This document shows, piece by piece, positions 10,861 to 20,860 of a stretch of 31,647 nucleotides of DNA; position 1 is the first letter of the stretch, and each line of letters starts with the position of its first letter. The notes under the pieces are model-generated. The model was not told the DNA's origin and did not search any database. It saw only the letters and a program-made list of their open reading frames with translations. The DNA is from Heliocybe sulcata (lineage: Eukaryota; Basidiomycota; Agaricomycetes; Gloeophyllales; Gloeophyllaceae). Both the position numbers and the translations under genes were made by a program. The stretch lies in NCBI GenBank assembly GCA_004369045.1, contig ML213548.1:17639-49285 (forward strand), written 5' to 3'.

Positions 10861-11901
10861 GGACTGGGGTGCAGGGATGCGGGGGGATGTTTGGACAAGT
10901 GGGTGTACGATATTGAGTTCCCATGGGATCTATATGTTTGCTCGGATGTTGTATATATGCGTGTATAAGTTTGGTTTCATCTGTCTTTGCGTGCTTTACT
11001 CTGTACATGTATGTATATATGTTGTGCGATTATATGAAGTTGTTGTATTTTGGGTCGGATGTGGAGAGGGCACGCACGGGTAGCTGAGTCGCGTTGTGAA
11101 CATGTCCTTCACTCTTGCCACCCGATTGTGGCTCGCACGTGCTTCTCAGAGAAGGCCTGCCCTGAACATGCACGTGCACCGCTCTTCAAGCTTCAACGCT
11201 TCAAGCTTCAGACGCGTCTTACAATCTCGCTACTCTCTACGCTCTGAAGTGACAGCAGGTACGGCTGCGCTCGATTTCCTGCACGTGCGGCATAGCGCTT
11301 GAGCTTGAGGCGCTGGTCATGTTGATTGCGAGGCTTGAAACGCTCTTGCTATTGGTGCTGCTAGGATCCGGCACGATCTGACATCTCTCTGGCTCCGATT
11401 TCATTGACGGTCTCTCAGGCTCAAGACTGTCCAGGAAGCTTTAATCCAAGGATTGCAGTATCAAGCTCCAGATTACCTAGGGCAATTCAAGGGAGGGCGG
11501 TGAGGCTAGAGATACTGTCTGCGCACACATCTATGCCTTTGCTCGTCGTCCTGGCTGCTTCACCATGCCCCGCCGCACTTTTGTGTGCCCCTCTACGCGT
11601 TTGCTACTTTCGGCCTTTATGTGTGTCGAGGCAGGTAAGCGTCCCCGTTATCACTTGAAGGGAGCCTTTCCTCATCATACGGGCGAGCAGAGCATCATCG
11701 TCTGGCGACCCAAGACAGTACCAGCTGTAACAACAATAAAAGCGAGAAGAGTCTTGTGAATCACTGCGGCAATTATACGGTGCTTTTTACCGATACGTAC
11801 CCTGCCATTCTCCTCGACACGAAGGTTTATCTGCAAAGGCAGGCTCTATGGGTGCGTGGGACGTTCCAATATCACTACCTTTAATTTCATTCTTTATCAA
11901 G
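10861..11901. other. Intergenic region with short direct repeat
   Basis: The first 200 bp are T-rich 3' flank of the upstream gene. At 11184-11195 and 11199-11210 the 12-mer CTTCAAGCTTCA occurs twice with a 15-bp period. Around 11290-11345 further CTTGAGCTTGAGG and GGCTTGAAACGC strings give a loosely palindromic patch. Short frames at 11096-11302 and 11404-11759 show no motif. If the kinase-like gene that follows once had an N-lobe it should lie here, but I find no kinase glycine loop or HRD motif. Confidence 0.4.
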
Positions 11902-12360
11902 GGAACGTACGCGTTCATGGCCGTCGCCACGGCAGACCCAGAGATGGACTATCAAGGGTGGCACGACCTCGAATCGTTCTTCTGGATCCTGTTCCATCGC
12001 GCTCTCCACTCGGACAGCCTTATCCAACACAGCGGAGAGCGACTCGCAGGCATCGACATCTGCCCAATAATCTACGATACATCCCGGGGACGTGCCTCGA
12101 TCCTGGCGCGGAAGGCGTACCTGTGGAGCGTTCTCCGGACCTTCAAAATCTTCTACTACCCCGAAACGACGACGTGCGTATCGCGACTCGCGTGGCTCGT
12201 CTACAACCGGTACAGTGACGACGGCGGCCCTCGTTTCTCGCGGCGGCCGGCCGATCTTGACCAGCTCACTCATGCTGCTGTTGTCTGTATCCTGCAGGAG
12301 GCTCTTGATTTGTTGGGCGACCCGCCGTCTTACGGTCGTAGGAAGCCTCGCTATAGATAA
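11902..12360 (+). CDS. FunK1-like fungal protein kinase, C-lobe fragment
   Basis: The frame from 11902 reads GTYAFMA, then WHDLESFFWILFHRAL, matching the activation-segment end and following helix typical of fungal FunK1 kinases (family knowledge: G-T-x-x-F-M-A and H-D-L-E-S-F). It continues through KAYLWSVLRTFKIFYY and LTHAAVVCILQEALDLL to TAG at 12358-12360. An acceptor (TTTATCAAG) ends just before 11902, and the open frame also extends back to an ATG at 11848 (MGAWDVPISL). The catalytic HRD loop and Mg-binding DFG/DLD segment are not found upstream, although a short frame at 11760-11827 (YPAILLDTK) could be a decayed remnant. This is therefore probably a truncated kinase or pseudogene; alternatively upstream exons are too diverged for me to see. 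An active enzyme is unlikely as it stands. Confidence 0.5.
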   Translation, partial: GTYAFMAVATADPEMDYQGWHDLESFFWILFHRALHSDSLIQHSGERLAGIDICPIIYDTSRGRASILARKAYLWSVLRTFKIFYYPETTTCVSRLAWLVYNRYSDDGGPRFSRRPADLDQLTHAAVVCILQEALDLLGDPPSYGRRKPRYR

Positions 12361-12600
12361 CACGGGAGACGGGATCGTGAATACCGGTTAGGAGCTGGTG
12401 GATCATCGTAAATAGGTTCAAAACGCGGCCAGTTCGGCTTTCGAAACGCTCCCGCCATAGTCTGGATTCTCTCTTGACCATCATGGTGGTAGTCGTATGC
12501 CTTTCCTGAGGCTACGACAAGGCTAGCAGCAACCTGTTCTGCACTTTGCTCCACCGTCCGTCGTTCCCGATGGCTGGCCTTGGTACGATGGCTATCCCTT
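12351..12600 (-). pseudogene. Short coding-like fragment, unknown family
   Basis: The reverse strand has an open stretch ending in TAG at 12351-12353. It has natural composition: VEQSAEQVAASLVVASGKAY followed by DYHHDGQERIQTMAGAFRKP and PNWPRFEPIYDDPPAPNRY. It has no clear start codon or upstream exon and its end overlaps the last bases of the kinase fragment on the other strand. It looks like the tail of a gene or mobile-element protein rather than noise, but I cannot assign it. Confidence 0.25.
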
Positions 12601-12989
12601 CTCTTCGCGATACTAGATGTGCTTCACTATAGTGCCAATATGCTGCCTGTAAACGGTTCTGCTTTAGCTATTTTCCCGCTTGGTCGACTCGATCGCGCAT
12701 TCCCTTCTCAGGCGCTTCCGTCACAGTTATCGTGGATAGGTGGCCTCGACTACTTATGGCGGCTAACCACTCTCTGGCTCCGACGTCGCTGGTCGGCGGG
12801 ATGCAGTAGCTCTTGCGTTCGATCGTGCTTCGCTCTCCTAGTTCTGCTGCCTTTCACTGCCTGTACCCACTGCATGCTCCTCCATTCGTCTTCGGGGCTG
12901 AGAAACCTGGATAGTTTGGCATCTGCTCACACCCTGGATGCCAGCACTCGCCGAAGCGTACACTATTCTCTGTAGGTATACATCACGGC

Positions 12990-13742
12990 TCATCTCGTTA
13001 AGCAAGAATAGTCTCTCTTCCCGATCGTCGCACCGCGATGGTGTGGATAGCGCATTACCGTTGGCTGATCGCAGTCCCTATAGGATGTCACCCGTGTGAT
13101 AGTAAGCGCGCGGAAAGTATTCATTGCGCCCACGTCTGTAAAGTTAGCGGCATTCGTAGTGACAAACGTTCGAAGACTGTCTTGAGGAGAGGGAGCCTCG
13201 TTGTTGGGAGCTACAGACATGTCCTCCTCCCCGATGCCGCGTCTATCATCAGCTCCGGGAAGCAACGGTGACTGGGCTGGCCAGTCCCGGGGGCGCGTCG
13301 TGAGCTGGAGGCAGTGTCCCAACGTCTCACTCTTGATCGTCCAAGCTTGATTGATGATTTGCGGTCGGCGAGCGCGACGGAGATCCGGTGCCGGATTAAA
13401 TGGCAGGCGTAGGTGTGATGTTGATGTCACGCAGATCCACGCCTTTAAGTGCTTATTCGTGGAAATGTAAATGGTTCTCGCTCGCTCGATGCTGTACTGC
13501 CTTTTGCGGATTTTGGTTGGTCTTATCTCCATCCTGTTGAGGAGGTGGGTCGGACTTTGCGTGGGAGGAGGGGAGGGGAGTGCAGAGTAAGGTGTTGTGC
13601 TTGTGTAGTGATCTGAGGTCGGATGTGACTGTGGGTGTATGGTGTGAGTTTTGGACGGCTGTGCGGATCTGCGAGGTGGTGGTGGAGTCGGGTGAGGGAG
13701 GGAGAGGCGGGAAGTCGATGAGCGAGAGCCTTGTCGCGCCAA
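12990..13742 (-). CDS. Possible hypothetical protein, 250-codon open frame
   Basis: A 250-codon - strand frame is open without introns. Its N-terminal half is Pro/Ser/Thr/His-rich low complexity and may be 5' leader or shadow. The last 76 codons, starting at a Met at about 13217 (MSVAPNNEAPSPQDSLRT, then NAANFTDVGAMNTFRAL), are more protein-like. A GTGACA...CAG pair near the end could be a small intron. No family is recognised and no ortholog-like motif supports it. Confidence 0.25.
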   Translation of the reverse strand: MARQGSRSSTSRLSLPHPTPPPPRRSAQPSKTHTIHPQSHPTSDHYTSTTPYSALPSPPPTQSPTHLLNRMEIRPTKIRKRQYSIERARTIYISTNKHLKAWICVTSTSHLRLPFNPAPDLRRARRPQIINQAWTIKSETLGHCLQLTTRPRDWPAQSPLLPGADDRRGIGEEDMSVAPNNEAPSPQDSLRTFVTTNAANFTDVGAMNTFRALTITRVTSYRDCDQPTVMRYPHHRGATIGKRDYSCLTR

Positions 13743-13959
13743 GAGGAACCAGATGCGATATTGAGAGGCGCAGAGAGGGTATGAGGGCGGGAAGGGTTTG
13801 AAAGATGGTAGTCAGGACGTATCGAGTCGTCGGCGGCTTTGTGAAATCTGAATCGTTTGATCCTGCGGTTGAAACGATTGGGGAGGGAGTGGGGATTATA
13901 CATCGCCTATTGCAGAATCGCAGGTCATGCTTTATGGTTTTGGAGAGCACATGCGACAA

Positions 13960-15029
13960 GAGGAGCGCGCGCGTCCGAGCCGGCCGTGTCCGTCATGTCG
14001 CGCCCGCCTGAGCTCAGAGTGTTCCGGACCTTGCGAGTTCGACCATGGGACCCGCTTCGCAGGCGTTCACACCGACCTGAGGACCTGCCCCGTTGTCTAG
14101 AATGCTGCGCCGGTTAACTCGAGCCCCGACGAAATTCAGCATTCGCAATGCGCTAGAATGGTAGGAGGAGATGTAACTGTGCCTCATTCTCAAGGTCCTG
14201 TCCTGCTCGGAGGTGAGTGATGTCTTGTGTATGGTGCAGACCAGGTCGACGTGGGGAGTGTGTCAATGCGCTTCCTGTGGGCAGGTATCGAGAAGCACGA
14301 GACTCGTACAAATGTAGCGTTGAGAGCAGCACGCAGCGTCGTGTGCTGGCGATGGGAGAGGGATGGATAACAGGGTCGAGAAAGGCCGGTGCTCGGAGCT
14401 GGGAGGGAAATCGTATTCAGGGCTGTCGGAGTTTCGTAGTCGTGGTCAGAAGTTTAAGCTGAAGAGCGGTAAGGATGGAGACAAGCACATGAGATGGGTC
14501 GTCCGATGATAAGAAAGGTATCCGGCCATATCGACAGGCGAATAAGGGGAGCTAGTGGCGAACCAGCTCGGACGCTGACGTGTTGCAGTAGGGATGCAAA
14601 CGTCTTCGCTTACCTCGTGGCGAGATTTTGTGATTCAGGAAGCTCAAGTATGAGCCTGGATTAGCAATAGCTGTCCACAGATGAGCGCTGAGCGCGCCGC
14701 GGATGAAAAGTTGGCGGCCGTTTCTGTAACTTGTGGTTGATGGACACAATTGTCGAGGAAGTAGTAGAGACGATGGGCGCAAGGTAGCAGTACGCATGGA
14801 GACTCGATTTGCGTGGCCGTACTGTTGAAGAATCATTCCAGCGATACTTTCGAGAGACGATTGTGACTGAGTCGCAGAGATCAAAGTTGTTCAGAGAAGG
14901 CTCGAAGAACGTCCAAGGCACGAGGGAATTAGAGTTCGAATAGCCACCGAGAAAGCTGTGCAGGGCCACGCGAGCGGGAGTTGATCGCTCTGAACCAACC
15001 AGCAATGCAAGCTCTCTTCTCCCCATGCC
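13960..15029. other. Intergenic region upstream of the EH-like gene
   Basis: About 1.1 kb with only short, overlapping open frames on both strands (for example 14217-14462 plus, 14552-14884 and 14661-15050 minus) and no recognisable motif. It presumably includes the promoter of the gene starting at 15030. I see no clear TATA box. Confidence 0.35.
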
Positions 15030-17784
15030 ATGCGCCCCCTCACCCTGCACGTCTCTGCACTCAACGATGCTGAATACGAACTATACACCTCATGTCTCAA
15101 CGACCTTATCGATATCCACGACGACCCCGACACCGTTCACGATGATTCTTACTATGAACATATTTCCGTTGGCGTCAGGGAGCTGAGGGCTTGGCTGAGA
15201 GGACGCTACCCGGAGTTGTCGACAGCGGACTTGGACTCGGTGAGTAGACTGGGAAACGACATCGTGACAACGGTGTGACGTTGTATGCAGATCCTCAAGT
15301 TCTTTCATGCGAACATCACGCCCGGAGACGGCCTGACGGGGGGCCAGTTCTTCGCTGTCTTGCGCCTCGTCACTCATGCCCGCAACGGCAAGAGTCTCGA
15401 CCGGAGCCTTGTCTTTGTCCAAGGTGAGCGTCTTATGTATGGGTCTTACCCGTCCTCGAGAATGGATGAGTGAACAGTCGACATGGCTCTCTCCGGTCGG
15501 CGGTCCATGCTGCGCGATCAGTCTGCCGTGATATCCCATGTCAGCGCCATGTCTGGCGTCGTGAGTCCACTGTGTGTCTCGAATCACAGAGCAGCTCCTG
15601 TCTGACGTTCTCCGTGTTCGGAGCCTATACATGTAACAGTCACGCCAGTTGCGGATGCGTCTTGGTGGTGATCATCGCGTCAAGTGGAACAGATGCAGCC
15701 GGGATGAACTGTGCCTCGAAGAGGAGGGCGAGCGAGGATGCGCGATGTCCAGGTTGGCGTACGCTCTCCCGTCAGCCGGACATGTAAAGAAATAACTCAC
15801 CTGTAGTCCCATCCCTCGTCCTGCGTGTCATTCCCGTTGCTTCCGTGTACCGTATCTCTTCCTGTCGAGCAAAAGGGGTGCTGAACGGCGGCCGCCTGAA
15901 TGAGGCCCCCATGACGGAAGCCAGTGCTCTTCTTCGTCGCTCAAAGCGAGGATGGTCGTGCCTTGAGCACCGTGTCGACGTATGGGTTGGGGTGCTCGTC
16001 CTCCGCTGGCTGTGATACCATAAGACAGCCCACCTCGAGTCCTATCATCCTTGATCCATCCTCTTATCCCCCTTCTTCTTCCTCATCTTATCCTGCCAAA
16101 GAGTAACACTCACCTTTATCCGACAGCCTTCCCCTCCGCCCCTTCCCGTCCCCGCACTCCTCTTCAACACCCCCGGTCCTCGCCCATCCCACAAGCCCCC
16201 TCCCCCCTCCGCCGCGCCTCCGACGCCCCATCGCCCTCCCAGCCCGAAGCACCCTCCTCCGACCACGCCCGCCGCAAATCCTCTGACCAGTCCCTCTCCC
16301 TCACCTCCCGCCCCGCCCTCCCCACCAACCCCTCCTCCCCCTCCTTCCACCCCTCCCTCTCCCGCAAATCCATCGACGCCCCTCGCCCGCCGCAGCACCC
16401 GTCCTCCTCCACCCGTGACCCCGCCCCGCCCCCCGTGCCTCTAAAACCGAGCAACCCCTTCCTGACGCGCCGCTTCAAGTCGGCGAACAACGTCGGCGAC
16501 CCGGAGAGGGACAAGGACAAGGGCCCGCCGCTCCCCCCTCGCAAACCCCCGCCCCTCCTCCCGCCCCGCCAGTCCCAGCTCGTCGTCCCGCTGTCCCCCG
16601 CAGGCTCGTCCCCCTCCGCGTCCCCGCCCCCCGTCGCGCACAGCGTGACGCCGCTCATGCGGCAGTCCCTCGAGGCGAGCAAGGTCGGCGGGGCGATCCG
16701 CGCGATGGAGGAGCGCCTGGGGAAGGAGAGAGTTATGGAGGTCGTTAAGAGCAGTTCTTCTTCTAGCGGTGGGGGTGGGAGTGGGGGTGGGAGGGCTCGG
16801 AGCTTCAGCCCCCGCGCTCACACAGAGGCTGGGCGTTCGTCGAGCTCGTCGGGCTCCGGCGCGGATACCATTGCTAGTGCTGCGGTGAGTGCGCCGGCGC
16901 TCCCGGCGCGGCCGAGGAGGAGGAGGGGAGGGAGCCCGCACAGCTCGGTGGGTTCGGTGAGGTCGTTTGAGCAGGTTGCGAACGCGAGCTTGAGCTTGGG
17001 TGGGGGTGTGAACCCGTTTGGGGGCTCTGGCTCTGGCTCGGTGCGGCGTGGCTCGCTTGCAGACTCGCGCAGCCCTCAAGTAAATCTGGATTCAGGGTCT
17101 TATGAGCACGCAAACGCAAGGGGGAAGCCGAAGCCGAAGCCACCTGGCCGGTCTCCTTCGATTTCACCGTCTCGATCTGTACGGAAAGACAAATCGCCAC
17201 CGCCCACGCACCCGGATCGCAAACCCGCGTTGCCGAGCTCGCTGTCTACAGTATTTGACGACCCTTCGTCCCCGGAGTCGGACTCGTTCGACGCGGGCAC
17301 GCCGCGCGTCGGCCGCTCGAAATCGATGCACCATGCCTCCCCGCCTGTGCCGCCTCCCCGCCGGCGGCGGCCTGTCTCTGGCAGCGTGGACCTCACTGAG
17401 CCGCTCTCCGCTCCCTCTCGCACCAACTCGCACTCTCTGTCCCGCCACCTCTCCCTCTCCTCCCACACCACCACCACCACTGCCACTTCGAATTTCCAGC
17501 GCACGCTGTCGAAGTTCCAGGACCGCGCGCAGCCGAAACTTGAGGCTGCGAGGTATAAAGCCGAGGCGGGGCTCAGTCGGCGGGGGTTTGTGCCGCATGG
17601 CGTGTGGAGGGAGGAGGGCGAGGAGGCGCTCATGGGCAGCGGCGACGATGCGGGGGTGGATGGGGATGTGGATGCTGATAATGCGCTCCCATTGAGCGAG
17701 GAGAGTGTGGACGAGATGGGCCGCCGGTTTGGCGAACGGGACAATCTCAAGTGGCCGGCTGGCGAAGGGTGGGCGCCGCTATGA
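15030..17784 (+). CDS. EH-like domain protein with proline-rich NPF-containing tail, 666 aa
   Basis: Exons: 15030-15239, 15291-15423 and 16127-17784 (2001 nt). Intron 1 is 51 nt (GTGAGT...CAG). Intron 2 is taken as 15424-16126, because a pyrimidine-rich acceptor joins in phase to give FVQ-A-FPSAPSRP. The N-terminal 115 residues (ELRAWLRGRYPELSTADL, ILKFFHANITPGDGLTGGQF, FAVLRLVTHARNGKSLDR) resemble the second half of an EH/EF-hand pair, which in endocytic adaptors binds Asn-Pro-Phe peptides. The tail is Ser/Pro-rich with SH3-type PPLPPRKPPP, and NPF motifs at about residues 222 (SNPFLTRRFKS) and 409 (VNPFGG). The C-terminus (RGFVPHGVW, DNLKWPAGEGWAPL) looks conserved. A role in endocytosis or actin patches is inference. 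An out-of-frame ATG lies 5 nt before the chosen start. Confidence 0.68.
15424..16126 (+). other. Unusually long putative intron (703 nt)
   Basis: It starts with a standard donor (GTGAGC) and ends in a long pyrimidine tract plus CAG. A shorter alternative acceptor at 15477 would give a 54-nt intron and a small exon from 15478 (VDMALSGRRSMLRDQSAVIS), but that frame soon stops. On the reverse strand, 15800-15925 reads sensibly (VQHPFCSTGRDTVHGSNGND) and ends at a CTACAG/GTGAG donor-like junction near 15799. The intron may therefore hide an antisense exon or an insertion. Confidence 0.4.
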
Positions 17785-18259
17785 CGCCCACGCTCCCCCG
17801 ATGGCATTTGGATGGCCACGGCTTCGATGCGCTCGGTTTTTCCGAGGACGGCGTGGTGAATAGCACCCGCGAACCATGCGCCGCGATTTTAGCGAGCGGC
17901 GTGGTCTCGAGGACGATGACCGATTGACTCTATACTATGCGTCACCTCTCTGCCCACCCAATTGCGTGTTCACGTCGACCTAAACTTATCGGCGTCTCAG
18001 GAGGGATCGAGCACAACAGCAGTTCACATTCTTGTATATGTATCGTATGGATCCGTCCTAACCATCCCATGCACATAGTTACTCGATAGACCCAATTTTA
18101 TTACTGGAACCTTCAGCGACCCGCGGAGGAACGAAGCGACACGGTAGTACGGTACGGTACATCCAATAAATATGGCTAGGCACGTGCGTAGGTAGGGTAG
18201 ATTAGAAGCAGCGTATAGATAATTTTGCTTGTGTGCAAGGAACATTCGAGGGCAGGAGG
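17785..18259. other. Convergent 3' intergenic region
   Basis: About 475 bp between two converging genes (EH-like on +, G-alpha on -). It should contain both polyadenylation regions. I see no gene, tRNA or repeat; the half next to the G-alpha stop is AT-richer. Confidence 0.5.
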
Positions 18260-20189
18260 TCAGAAGACAAAGTCGGCCTGTTTGAGATGGTCGCGGAGGA
18301 TCGCGTCCCTGACTGGAGAGCTGTGTGAGCACAGGGGATATCGAAGGGGATGAGATGACCTACCGGACGTCAGTGTCACTGCTGTAGCCTGCGTGTCCTA
18401 AACGATGGAAGATGCGTTAGGCGTAGACAGGTCACTGACGGATAGACGTACAACGACAGAGGTGGCGAAGGCGTAGAAGGGACGTGGACTGGGCGAGTAT
18501 TGCTTGAGCATCTCCTTGAACTTGCCGCGCAGATCTGTACAAATAGTCAGCAGGGATGCTTCCTTATTAACCATGTTGCATGCATTTCAATACGTGAGGG
18601 GCGCTGTTCTCCCGCTCGCCATAGCTTGGCATGTACTTCTTCACCCGAACGCCCTTCTTGATCTTCTGCTCGAGCAGATCGCACTTGTTCATGAACAACA
18701 CGATCGCGACGCCGGCCAGCAGCGGCGACGAGGTGATCGACTTCCAGAGCAGAAACGTATCTTCGAGGCGGTTGACGCGCGGGTCCTCTTCCAGGCGCTC
18801 GTCGAAGCAGGACACGGGCGCTAGGAAGATTATGGCATTGATGTCCTGGAAGTACGGGATCCAGGCTGCTCGCTGGGAAAGCGGTGTGATTAGATAGCAA
18901 GGAGTTCATCGTGTAAGGAATGGACGGACCTGGGTTCGGGCACCGCCTACGTCATAAATTATCCAGTCCCGGCCCATGTCGGGTCCTTTGGCCAGACGAA
19001 GTGAAAAAGGTTAGGAGTGATGGTACACGGATGGAGCGAGCAGATACGAACGGCTGACTCGGGACTCACCCTCTTCGAGCGTCATACGGTGCTCCTGGAT
19101 GCCTACGGTACGGAGACGAGCCCGCATAACGTCCTCGTCCGTGGGGATGTACGAGTGAACAGCGATACGGTCGATGTCGTCCAAGAAGCTGTGAACGCAA
19201 GTGAGGTGAAATGGGATCACACGATACGAAGAGCCTTACAAGCCAGCTGACTCCTCGACTCTGACGTTCCGCCTCTTCAGGACCTGTCTTACAACATTAT
19301 CTTCCCATAGGTCCTTGATATCTTCCCTACACTCTGCGATAACATCCGTGGCATCGTCCGACTCGAGCGTGCCATGGCCCACACTTGAGCCTTTCGGCGA
19401 GCGGATGTGCATTTCAAACGCATCCCTCCACGAACGCACGGAAACTTCAGACGGGCGAGCCGGCCCTGCCCGCTCCGGCCCTGGCAAGGGAGGGCTGCTC
19501 ATGAGAGACGAAGCATCGGAGAGTTCGTCACAAGCCGCGCCTAAGCGCCGCCTGAGATCAGCCTCGACGCGCCGCAGAGGCATGAGCCGGAACTTGAGCA
19601 GCTGGTGCTTCTCAGTGAACTGGAGCAGAGGAAGACGAACGGACGGGTTCGCCCGCTCGTCCGAGTCCGAGTCGTACGACGTGTCGCCGGCCATTTCCAG
19701 GAGAACCGCGTCGAAGATCGTGCGCACGGAGCGGATAAGGTTGACCTGGATGACTGCGCGCCACGACGCGCGTTCCTCCTGCCATGCTTCCCGAGCGTAG
19801 GCAAGCTGGAAGTCTGTGGAGTGGGACAGTTATGTGAGCACGCATTCCCATACACACGAGCCTCAAGGACGCGCAACGTACTCTTCAGCGTCGTGGACTT
19901 GCCTATTTTAAGAACATAGTGAGGACGCGACGCAGAATTGAAATGAAAGAAATGAAATGAGTGATGACTGACCGCTCTCCGCTTGGCCTAGCAGAAGAAC
20001 CTTGACTGGTTTCTTATTCCTCTTCAATGCCGCTCGCTCGATCTTGAGCTTCTGGTCTATCTCGTCCGATACGCGCTGCGCCTCTGCCTCGCGCCTTTCC
20101 CTCGCCATCTTCTGCTCCCAGGACTCGTTTGGCGGGGGTGCAGTCATGAATGCCAATGGGTCGCTGGCCTCGGTCGATAGTCTGCCCAT
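18260..20189 (-). CDS. Atypical heterotrimeric G protein alpha subunit, 485 aa, nine exons
   Basis: Exons from the 5' end: 20189-19973, 19902-19882, 19813-19240, 19188-19070, 18985-18930, 18872-18572, 18534-18452, 18397-18364 and 18312-18260 (1458 nt, all phases agree). Motifs: P-loop GQAESGKST (68-76), FLDDIDRIA (272-280), switch I RARLRTVGI with catalytic Arg295 and Mg-binding Thr298, switch II DVGGARTQ (322-329), NKCD (390-393) and AT at 453-454 for the TCAT loop. G-alpha subunits bind and hydrolyse GTP and relay receptor signals at the plasma membrane. Gly2 with Thr6 permits N-myristoylation, but there is no Cys3 for palmitoylation. Position 326 is Ala where typical subunits have the catalytic Gln. 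The protein is about 130 residues longer than usual, with an N-terminal charged extension and a Ser/Pro-rich insert of about 75 residues in the helical domain. Expanded, divergent G-alphas are known in mushrooms. Confidence 0.93.
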
Positions 20190-20860
20190 AGCTTAAAGAT
20201 GTTAAATGAACAAAGTAGAAAGAAAGTCTCCTCAAGAAGGGTGGAAAGACAAGTTCAGACGGCCGGCACGCCACAAGACCTTAAGAACACACCAGGAGCA
20301 GGGCGGGAATGTTCTTTCGCATACATTACCGACGGACAGCGTATTGAACGGAACCTATTCCGCTTGTGCGCAAAGCCGCTACAATAAGGGTCGTCGGCAT
20401 CCGGGTCCAGCCGCGGTGTGGAGGTACCGCTCACAGGTCTCCCGGAGGTCCCCGCTTTGGTCCATGCATGGTCCGTCTAAACCCGACGATGGGAAAGCGG
20501 AAGCAGAGAAGGCACGGGTTTGCGTAAGGACAAGCAGTCGTGGTGGCAACACGCATCTAAAACACACTCAACGCAATCAATGAAATATTACATCTGCAAA
20601 GTGCACAACGCCTGCGTCATCGGTCGGACGTCGAGCGGCGATGCAGCACCGACGAGCAGTGCACGAATGTCTCCTTTCTGCCACTTCCGCTGTCGTCCTT
20701 ATCAATACCCCGGATCGCACAGATTGCGTTTCCGTGTGTGTATACATTCCACAGAGACCTTCCGAAGATATAAATATAATATTAAGACCTTGAACAGTAG
20801 AGCTAGACAACACATACGAAGAGCAAACATGCGGTAGGCTGGCGCGATTGAACCAAAACC
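20190..20860 (-). promoter_or_regulatory. Region upstream of the G-alpha gene
   Basis: The 671 bp between the G-alpha start and the stop of the VPS74-like gene must hold the promoter of the former and the 3' end of the latter. Open frames here are short and unconvincing. The sequence next to the start is pyrimidine-rich on the coding strand (CTTTCTACTTTG). I see no unambiguous TATA box or operator. Confidence 0.4.

Noticed and set aside
9945-10898. 317-codon - strand open frame and 359-codon + frame (10004-11083) over the FG protein
   Set aside because: Both are shadows of the GC-rich, repetitive coding exon; their composition is Ser/Gly/Glu or Arg/Pro monotony and they lack start context and splice support.
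12580-12975. 131-codon + strand frame with hydrophobic N-terminus, possible secreted protein
   Set aside because: Leu/Ser/Cys-rich composition without a clear signal-peptide cleavage region, splice sites or homology; composition alone could produce it.
16045-17819. Several long frames overlapping the EH-like gene (16441-17079, 16164-16682, 17100-17819 minus; 17102-17695 plus)
   Set aside because: They arise from GC-rich Ser/Pro codons of the real exon and carry no motif.
19236-19800. + strand 161-codon frame (19315-19800) opposite G-alpha exon 3
   Set aside because: It is antisense to a well-supported exon and has no independent evidence.
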